Assembly (NCBI GenBank): GCA_006937955.1
Contig: SSNP01000120.1
Span: 200,593 to 264,592 of the forward strand
DNA from: Pachypanchax playfairii
Lineage: Eukaryota > Chordata > Actinopteri > Cyprinodontiformes > Aplocheilidae
Direction of reading: 5' to 3'
Length of the DNA: 64,000 bases
Shown one piece after another: positions 56,640-64,000 of this stretch. The translations under genes were made by a program, and so were the position numbers. The first letter of the stretch is position 1. The number at the start of each line of letters is the position of its first letter. The notes beneath the pieces were generated by a model, which was not told where the DNA came from, ran no database searches, and saw only the letters and a list, made by a program, of their open reading frames with translations.

Positions 56640-57135
56640 AGAGGTGCCAGGGGGGTGGCAGACACACTCTGGTGGTGGCAAGTCAACTTCTTTTTGCCTC
56701 CACCTTCAGATTGGACCATTTTTATTATATCCGCCACAGATCTCTCTGAAGAACTCACAGCATTGACGGCTTCAGCAACGCTGTGCCACTCCGTGGATTT
56801 TCTCTTATTTGTTATGCCACTGCTGTGACCTCCAAAAAGCACTTCCTTTCATTTTTCCACCTCACCCACAAGTACCTCAATTTCTGCTTTGGTGAAGTTG
56901 CGCTTCCTTGATCTGCGGTCGCCATCGTTATTGGTGGAATGCTGCAACAAGCCGGCTTATGTATATGCATGAGATCCACAAGGCACCTTGCATTGACCAT
57001 TTACGGCAGAAAGTGGGCGTGTTGCGCCCTGAGCACATTTCTAGGTAGGGTGCGATTTATAAAGCGGAGATTGCGTGCAGCTGTGCGCACGGCATGTTTT
57101 ATAGGTCACAAATTTACTTGTCGTAAGTAGATTTT
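56640..57135 (-). pseudogene. Harbinger-associated Myb-like (NAIF1-type) gene remnant
   Basis: On the minus strand one frame reads RKRNFTKAEIEVLVGEVEK, a TGA, then KEVLFGGHSSGITNKRK and STEWHSVAEAVNAVSSSERS, then VADIIKMVQSE. This is the Myb/SANT-like DNA-binding domain shared by NAIF1 and the second ORF of PIF/Harbinger transposons. The stop replaces a codon in helix 1-2, and the start region is out of frame with the ATG at about 56923. The transposase gene is not present. Terminal repeats were not identified. Confidence 0.65.
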
Positions 57136-57172
57136 TTTTGCTGAGCTCAAGTACAGTTTTAGTAAGGATTCT

Positions 57173-57590
57173 ATGCAAAGTTTTATAAATGAGACCCCAG
57201 AACTGTTTGAGGATCTCAGAAAGATTTTAGAAATTCAGATTAAAGGTAAAACCTACCAGACCATCTCCAAGCAGCTTGATATTCTTGTGACCACAGTTGC
57301 TAATATCACTGGACAGTATAAATTTTATTGGACTGGAGCTAACTCTCCTAGGATATAGACACATGGAAATATAACACCAGATTCATCAAATTGATGGAGC
57401 AAGTGGTTACATAAAAAACAAAACAAAAGGAAAGCATCCAAAACCATTTACAGTAGGTTGAACTCCAAGGTCAGGGTACAGCACTTCCTGATTGATTGCA
57501 TTTTGAACCATAATGAGCTCCACTATCAACAAAAATGTACAAAGCCAGACTTAAATTAAACAAAATGCATGTTGACAAGCCCTAGAATTT
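57173..57590 (+). pseudogene. Tc1-family transposase remnant
   Basis: The frame from about 57197 reads ELFEDLRKILEIQIKGKTYQ, then TISKQLDILVTTVANI, QYKFYWTGANSPRI: the N-terminal helix-turn-helix of a Tc1 transposase. Degenerate pieces continue, ending with ARLKLNKMHVDKP just before 57585, which corresponds to the ARLKFAKxHxDxP block ahead of the catalytic core. The DDE domain is lost. It is a different, older family than the copies at 24748 and 35098. Confidence 0.75.
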
Positions 57591-58380
57591 CAGAAGGAAA
57601 CTCATTTGAACTGACTTTTTTGGCCAGATAGTTGTTTTTTTTGTTTTTTTTTAGGAATGCAGTGAACAAATTTAAGAGCATTTGTTTTTGAAAAATACAG
57701 TTCGGTATTGCTTTGCTTGAAGGATAACCATCAGTGAAAGATATCATACATGTAGCAAAGCACATTTTTCCAACGTTTCTATAACACAATTGTTGTTTGA
57801 ACAGTCACATTATCTCAGTAATGGTTTTCAACCTGTACACATACAGTATGTACTTCATTTGTCTTAGACTAAAACAAAAAATTTGGCTTAAATTTTTCGA
57901 GAGTTCCAAAATCTTTTTACCATATGTAATACTTGCTGCTTAGTGAGGCTCTTTGTGTATTTTTCTTGTCTTGTGAGTGTCTCAAAACCTTAAAGGTGGT
58001 AAAGAGGAGTTTGTAGCAAATTTAGATGTCAAATTTACTTTAAAATCGACTTGTAGTGGTCTTGTACTTATGGTTTCCAAAAGAAAAAGTTATAATATTA
58101 ATGAATCATAGACCTGGTGAGGCTTGAAATAAAGTAGCCAATAGATAACAAACCCGTTTCTTTAGTTATTTTCCCACACACGGTCACTGTCAGGTGTGTG
58201 GAACTAGGCTGCTCTGGTGTTCACGCACACGTGTCTGGCGCGTCTGCTTAAAGCTGTCAGAGGGTCGCCAAAAAATAATCACAGATTTCTTCAGTGTGTC
58301 AAAAGTAACATTTGTACGAGTTTTTATTGCCTGATCCTATGTTCCTAATATCCAATATGGAAAACCGTTCTGTTTCGTTT
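57591..58380. other. Intron, no feature recognised
   Basis: AT-rich; no conserved frame. CACGCACACGTGTCTGGCGCGTCTGC near 58220 is a short GC-rich island. Confidence 0.5.
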
Positions 58381-59172
58381 CCGATTCTGATTATCTGTTA
58401 TCAATACCGAACACTGCAACCCGTGTTTACAGTCCAAATAACCACCGACAGATAATTGCACAAAACGCTGGGTGCCGCCGAGGTCGTGCATATAACCATC
58501 GACCACTGTATGTTCAAACTGAACCTGAATAAGACCATGTCCACCATAGCCGGCTTTTTTTTGTAAACTAATATTCTGCCCCCTCCATCTAAAAAAAACT
58601 GAATCCACATGCAACCGCAGATTGCGTATTTTGAAGCATGCCAAACCGTTAGGTGGCAGTAGTTTTTTCATATCCTATCCAATCCATCCAATTCTTTGCG
58701 TCACTTCCACAAAATAATAAACATGGCACCAGGCCGTTTGTTTGAACTGATAACGAGGCGGAACTGCTCCTAAGTGTAACTTTGCAGTAAAAAGTTATCA
58801 AGACACAGGAAAATGTAGACTGGGAATCGTGTCAGAAAAAATGTGCGGCCATTTTTCTGCTGGACAATCGAGAGCGCTAATGCGGTTCTCAGGGGATCCA
58901 TGTTGCTTCAAAGTGTAAACACACAGTGCACACATGTGATGTCGGAGCAAATTTGTCGCGGTCAGTGACGTAATGCAACCTAAAACTCTGGTTACTTATG
59001 TACACACGCAAATGCTGAAGCCGGAGTATTTGCAAACCTTCACTTTGGCCGGAGTTTTTAAAAGTATAATTTTTTACCAAAAACATGCTCCGTTTTCATG
59101 TCGATGACAGGCATAAACATTGGAGAGTACCTCCGTTTAGACAGATAGTCGGCTACGTGTGGACATGGCCTA
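58381..59172. mobile_element. Probable non-autonomous DNA element ending CGTGTGGACATGGCCT
   Basis: The right part (58900-59172) with CTCCGTTTTCATGTCGATGACAGG, CTCCGTTTAGACAGATAGTCGGC and the terminal CTACGTGTGGACATGGCCTAAG has the look of a fish hAT-type MITE end. The left border was not found. The minus-strand ORFs at 58345-58671 have no recognisable family. Confidence 0.35.
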
Positions 59173-60340
59173 AGTCAGTAGGATCAGCCTGTAAGATCTT
59201 TCAGTTTAAGAGCTGGTCTATAGTGGAAGTTGTTGAGCATGTGTGCTCCAAACAGTTTTATTATTTTTATTTAAAGCACTACAATGGCCACTATACTAAC
59301 TTATAGAAACATGCAGAGGACAAGAAAGAAAAATGACATGGAAGAAAAAAGTTTTTATCCATGGCCTTCTTTGACATGTAAATAGGTCTGCATGTTTTTG
59401 TCCTAGATGAGAAAGGTTGAATGTTTGTTCAAGTACCACTGGAGCAAACAAGGGGTTCAGCTGGAGGATTAAACTGACTGAGTTTCTTTGAAGTTTTTTT
59501 TAGTAGCCTTTCTTTTATTTTCTTTCTTTTTTGAAGTGAAAGAGGGTTTTTTCACTTTCCTTTTTAAAATTCCCAGATATTTTCAAGATAAAAAACTGTG
59601 GTTGAGAGAGCTCCGTGGCTTTGTCACAAAGAATGTTCCACTTTTGGATAAAAAACTTTATTCTTGGTCACGCTGTTATGTGCTAAAACTTTGCCAGTCT
59701 CGCGCCGGGTGGAACTTTTTCTACAAATGCAGGAACTAGAACTAGAAGGCTAGAAGTTGTAATTCATTTTGGCATTTGGGTCAACAGGAGACACTTCTTT
59801 GAGGATGTAGAGTGTACAGATGTTTTCTAAAGCTTTAGATCCTGATGGAAATGTTGTTTAGTCTGTTCATTTTCCATCCGTAAACATCTCTGTGCTTCAA
59901 GGATCATGTGTATGCTCATGTTTGTGTTTCTGTAATTTAAGAAACTATTTTGGCTTGTCTTGGTGCTGTAAAGTAATGGTTTCCAAACGTTTGACCTTAT
60001 GATGCTCATAACAGTGGTAAATGTAGTAAAAGTGTAAAAATACAGTTTCTTAAGGTCATTTCAAGACCCCCTGCTTGGTGCTTTAATCCAAAGTTTAAAC
60101 ACTAAGAAGTTTTTCACAGTTACAGAGACCTAGATTTTTCCAGTACAGATTAACATGGGTTCATATCTTAATTATAATAATTACATTTTTACATTTAATC
60201 ATTTTGCCATATACTTGAAGCTCATCCTTTTTTATTTGCTGGTTTTGAATTAGCAGTTACTGCAGTTTAGTTGTTTTGTTTGTTTTAAGCTAAAATGCAT
60301 TCATCATGATCCAACCACAAGTAGACAGACCTAGCTAGAT
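59173..60340. other. Intron, no feature recognised
   Basis: AT-rich DNA; short ORFs without motifs. Confidence 0.6.
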
Positions 60341-60346
60341 TCAGAT

Positions 60347-60377
60347 ATGAAATGAAATGAAATGAAATGAAATGAAA
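60347..60377. repeat. (ATGAA)n pentanucleotide repeat
   Basis: Five to six units of GAAAT/ATGAA, 20 bp before the start of the duplicated block at 60397. The repeat itself is not present in the second copy. Confidence 0.9.
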
Positions 60378-60396
60378 AATACTATGAACTTATGAA

Positions 60397-61838
60397 CACA
60401 CTCAGTATTGATAAAGTGTGTGTTGAGATAAATTTCTCACAGTAATAATTAGTTAGTCTGTAATAATGACAATAAACTCTGTTTGATTAAATATTTTGAG
60501 GTCCATATTTTTATTTACATTGTAAAAGCACATCACTGGATCTGTGATCCATAACTGATTTACTTTAAAAAGCAATAAAGCATTAAGAAAAACATTTCTG
60601 TGATGTATTTTAATAATTTCTCAGCTCTTTCTGCTAATATGCTATGTTTAAGGAACATTGGCATATCTTAAAGAGGCCCTTCCATTAAAAACGATTGTCC
60701 TGAGTTTTCTGTTGAATATTTTAGCTCCACAGGTGTTCTTACCTTCATAGTGGGTGTGAAAACAGGTCAACAACTTCTCTTTCAGTTTTTATCTCTCAAA
60801 CTACGCAAGTGGCGATAAAACCCGAGTTCGAACGGCCTGTATCTGTTTCGTCACAACTCCTTTGCTCGTTAGTATTCATCAGCTCCCGCAGTTGAAACCA
60901 CGCCTAGCATGCTGCTGGCTAAAAGCCGTAACAAACCGGAAGACACAACGTCTGATGTTGTCATGCGCAGTGGGGCAGGAAACAGTATGCCTTGTTCTCA
61001 TTGGCTAGTTTGTTAGCCAATGTGAGTCCAGCAAATTCGAATAATGAGTATTAATGAGTTGCTGCCGAAGCCTGACGAAACCAGCCGAATCCTGACTCAG
61101 ATAGGTTGAAAGGTCTGTTATCAGTGTTTCCTAATGTTTTTTAGCTATAAAGTGTTTCACATACTGAAGAAATACAGTAACTCCAAAGTCCTGAAACCTT
61201 TGTGAACTGGCCTCTTTAAAGTCTGATCCTAAACTTAGTCAGCTGTTAAACACCATTTTTTTTTTTTTGCTATAAGTATAAAACAGTGGCCTGTACAGGG
61301 AGTCATCTAATTTATAAAGAAAACAAGTAATGATTTACAAACATGTTTTCATTTTCTCTCAAAAAGCAATTATCTCTATAGTAATTGTGCACAATGTAAC
61401 AATATTATACAAAACTAAAATTACATGTAACTCAAGTAGTTCTTCAAAAGACTGAATGATGAAAAACTTTTACAATATTTTTTTTCTCAGATTTTTTGTT
61501 GAAACAGAGAATCATGTTTTTTGTCTGTATGAATATGTCATCAAGAAAATTGGGTCCTCAAATTGTTTTGTTATGTCCCGTGTGTTTTATTCATTTTTCT
61601 TTTTAAAACGATTTGCCTTGAGGAAGGTGTAAAGGCAGAAACCTTGTAGAAATAAATCTTCACTGCAAGTTGACTGTTTGAGAGCATTTGTTTTCCTTTT
61701 CTAAATGTATATATATTTATTTATTTAAATTTTTTTTTTTGTAAAATTTGTGAACTTGCATTTTTGTTTCATTGGATTGTGTTTCAACCAACAAAAGAAC
61801 TTAAGTCTCTTGGAATATTAGCTGTTCAAACGCTGTTG
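60397..61838. repeat. Duplicated block, first copy
   Basis: Matches 62577-64000 in direct orientation with few substitutions and small indels (for example about 25 bp around 61216-61250 missing from the second copy). It contains a full M1 MITE (60672-61215). No gene is seen. Confidence 0.95.
60672..61215 (-). mobile_element. TTAA-flanked MITE family M1, full-length copy
   Basis: The ends AGAGGCC (after TTAA 60668-60671) and GGCCTCT (before TTAA 61216-61219) are inverted repeats. 544 bp without coding capacity. Inverted relative to the copies at 41644, 46211 and 62261. Confidence 0.85.
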
Positions 61839-62260
61839 CTGCTGCCTGAGCCATAAAAGAGGTGTAACTGCTGAATCTGCATTTATGTTTCAAATATGAT
61901 TTATTAAAATCAATATTATGTACATTTTATCAGCAAAGTTGCTACTTTGTAATTAATCTATAAATGCAAATAGCCTAATATAGTATTTTATTGAGAATAT
62001 AAAATCAAGCTGTAGATTGTTGTTCCTTTAATAATTCTCTGTAACACTTTAATCTGTCTTTTGCACTTAATCACATTAGTTTTAGTTGAAAAAATACAGA
62101 TTAAATGGGGGAAATTACTACAAATGTCCGTAGAACATTTATCAAACCATGAAATACATTGGTAAAATATTGGGTATTACATTGAAAGATTATTTAAAGT
62201 GTTCTGAAGAGACTGATAAGAAGTTTTTCTAGAACCAGTTTGCCTACTGAATATTATTAA

Positions 62261-62575
62261 AGATACCATTCCACACAAATTTCTTGACTTTGTGGATATT
62301 TCTGAAGTATTAACCTGTAATATGACACATTTCATATCTAAAAATATTAGGAAACGCTGATTAACAGACCTTTCAATCTGTCTGCACGAAGATTCGGCTG
62401 GTTTAGTCTGGCTTCGGCTGCAACTCATTAATATTCATTATGTTAATTTGCTGGACTCAGATTGGCTAACAAATTAGCGAATGAGAGCAAGGCTTCCTGT
62501 TTCCTTCAGCGCACCTAGTCTCTTCCGGTTTGATACGTGTTTATGCTACAGCTTTTAGCCAGCAGCATGCTAGGC
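62261..62575 (+). mobile_element. TTAA-flanked MITE family M1, cut at the N
   Basis: Starts after TTAA (62257-62260) with AGATACCATTCCACAC and follows the M1 family up to AGCAGCATGCTAGGC. It stops at the single N (62576), whereas full copies continue with GTGGTTTCAACTG. Confidence 0.85.
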
Positions 62576-62576
62576 N
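62576..62576. other. Single N: likely assembly junction
   Basis: The only ambiguous base in the window. Left of it a MITE ends mid-sequence; right of it the sequence jumps to the middle of a block already seen at 60397. Confidence 0.8.
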
Positions 62577-64000
62577 CACACTCAGTATTGATAAAGTGTG
62601 TGTTGAGATAAATTTCCCACAGTAATAATTAGTTAGTCTGTAATAATGACAATAAACTCTGTTTGATTAAATATTTTGAGGTCCATATTTTTATTTACAT
62701 TGTAAAAGCACATCACTGGATCTGTGATCCATAACTGATTTACTTTAAAAAAGCAATAAAGCATTAAGAAAAACATTTCTGTGATGTATTTTAATAATTT
62801 CTCAGCTCTTTCTGCTAATATGCTATGTTTAAGGAACATTGGTATATCTTAAAGAGGCCCTTCCATTAAAAACGATTTTTCTGAGGTTTCTGTTGAATAT
62901 TGTAGCTCCACAGGTGTTCTTACCTTCATAGTGGGTGTGAAAACAGGTTAACAACTTCTCTTTCAGTTTTTATCTCTCAAACTACGCAAGTGGCGATAAA
63001 ACCCGAGTTCGAACGGCCTGTATCTGTTTCGTCACAACTCCTTTGCTCGTTAGTATTCATCAGCTCCCGCAGTTGAAACCACGCCTAGCATGCTGCTGGC
63101 TAAAAGCCGTAACAAACCGGAAGACACAACGTCTGATGTTGTCATGCGCAGTGGGGCAGGAAACAGTATGCCTTGTTCTCATTGGCTTGTTTGTTAGCCA
63201 ATCTGAGTCCAGCAAATTCGAATAATGAGTATTAATGAGTTGCTGCCGAAGCCTGACGAAACCAGCCGAATCCTGACTCAGATAGGTTGAAAGGTCTGTT
63301 ATCAGTGTTTCCTAACATTTTTTAGATATAAAGTGTTTCACATACTGAAGAAATACAGTAACTCCAAAGTCCTGAAACCTTTGTGAACTGGCCTCTTTAA
63401 AGTGGCCACCATTTTTTTTTTTTTTTGCTATAAGTATAAAACAGTGGCCTGTGCAGGGAGTCATCTAATTTATAAAGAAAACAAGTAATGATTTACAAAC
63501 ATGTTTTCATTTTCTCTCAAAAAGCAATTATCTCTATAGTAATTGTGCACAATGTAACAATGTTATACAAAACTAAAATAACATGTAACTCAAGTAGTTC
63601 TTCAAAAGACTGAATGATGAAAAACTTTTACAATATTTTTTTTCTCAGATTTTTTGTTGAAACAGAAAATCATGTTTTTTGTCTGTATGAATATGTCATC
63701 TGAAAATTGGGTGGGTCCTCAAATTGTTTTGTTATGTCCCGTGTGTTTTATTCTTTTTTCTTTTTAAAACGATTTGCCTTGAGGAAGGTGTAAAGGCAGA
63801 AACCTTGTAGAAATAAATCTTCACTGCAAGTTGACCGTTTGAGAGCATTTGTTTTCCTTTTCTAAATGTATATATATTTATTTATTTAAATTTTTTTTTT
63901 TTGTAAAATTTGTGAACTTGCATTTTTGTTTCATTGGATTGTGTTTCAACCACCAAAAGAACTTAAGTCTCTTGGAATATTAGCTGTTCAAACGCTGTTG
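62577..64000. repeat. Duplicated block, second copy (runs off the window)
   Basis: Repeats 60397-61838 including an M1 MITE at 62853-63396 with the same TTAA target and position. Because the MITE site is shared, the block was copied after that insertion or represents the other allele. Confidence 0.95.

Overview
The window is from a teleost fish nuclear genome. The evidence is vertebrate genes split by large introns, plus the typical fish set of mobile elements: an L2 LINE with a (AAT)n tail, Tc1 elements with long inverted ends, hAT, piggyBac and Harbinger elements, tRNA-derived SINEs, Gypsy-like solo LTRs and abundant MITEs. Nothing looks bacterial or viral as a whole, and most of the sequence is transposon wreckage. 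I do not name the species.

Layout. At 378-480 is the last coding exon, with poly(A) signal, of an unidentified + strand gene. Bases 540-18700 are a dense transposon graveyard: SINE and minisatellite, MITEs, a retroviral integrase scrap, a minus-strand L2 LINE, LTR pieces, two decayed piggyBac copies, LINE fragments split by a solo LTR, and a decayed hAT transposase gene interrupted by a Harbinger element that itself carries a Myb-like gene. Bases 19608-20569 hold five exons of a minus-strand copy of plrg1 (spliceosomal WD40 protein). The splice sites are kept, but there is a stop and a frame-breaking deletion, and all upstream exons are missing. Bases 23279-27653 are a complete hAT element with 8-bp target duplication. 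Its two-exon transposase is intact except that a Tc1 element has jumped into exon 2. A second Tc1, on the opposite strand and with an intact 340-residue transposase, sits at 35098-36699.

From about 33 kb to the right edge the window appears to be the 5' part of one + strand gene of the SYNGAP/RASAL2/DAB2IP Ras-GAP family. An upstream first coding exon (33052-33118), two exons encoding the split N-terminal PH-like region (43470-43594, 44999-45104) and an alternative downstream first exon (53226-53265) are all phase-compatible. The catalytic GAP part must lie beyond 64000. The very long introns hold TTAA-flanked MITEs, hAT MITEs, SINEs, a solo LTR, a LINE endonuclease ORF, a THAP-like exon, a NAIF1/Myb-type Harbinger remnant and Tc1 debris.

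The last 1.4 kb (62577-64000) repeats 60397-61838 almost exactly. It starts just after the only N in the window (62576), which also cuts a MITE mid-element. This suggests an assembly junction, probably two haplotypes placed side by side, rather than a clean biological duplication.

I found no convincing new biological system. The points most worth follow-up are the alternative promoters of the Ras-GAP gene, the potentially active Tc1 and hAT elements, the plrg1 remnant, and the junction at 62576.
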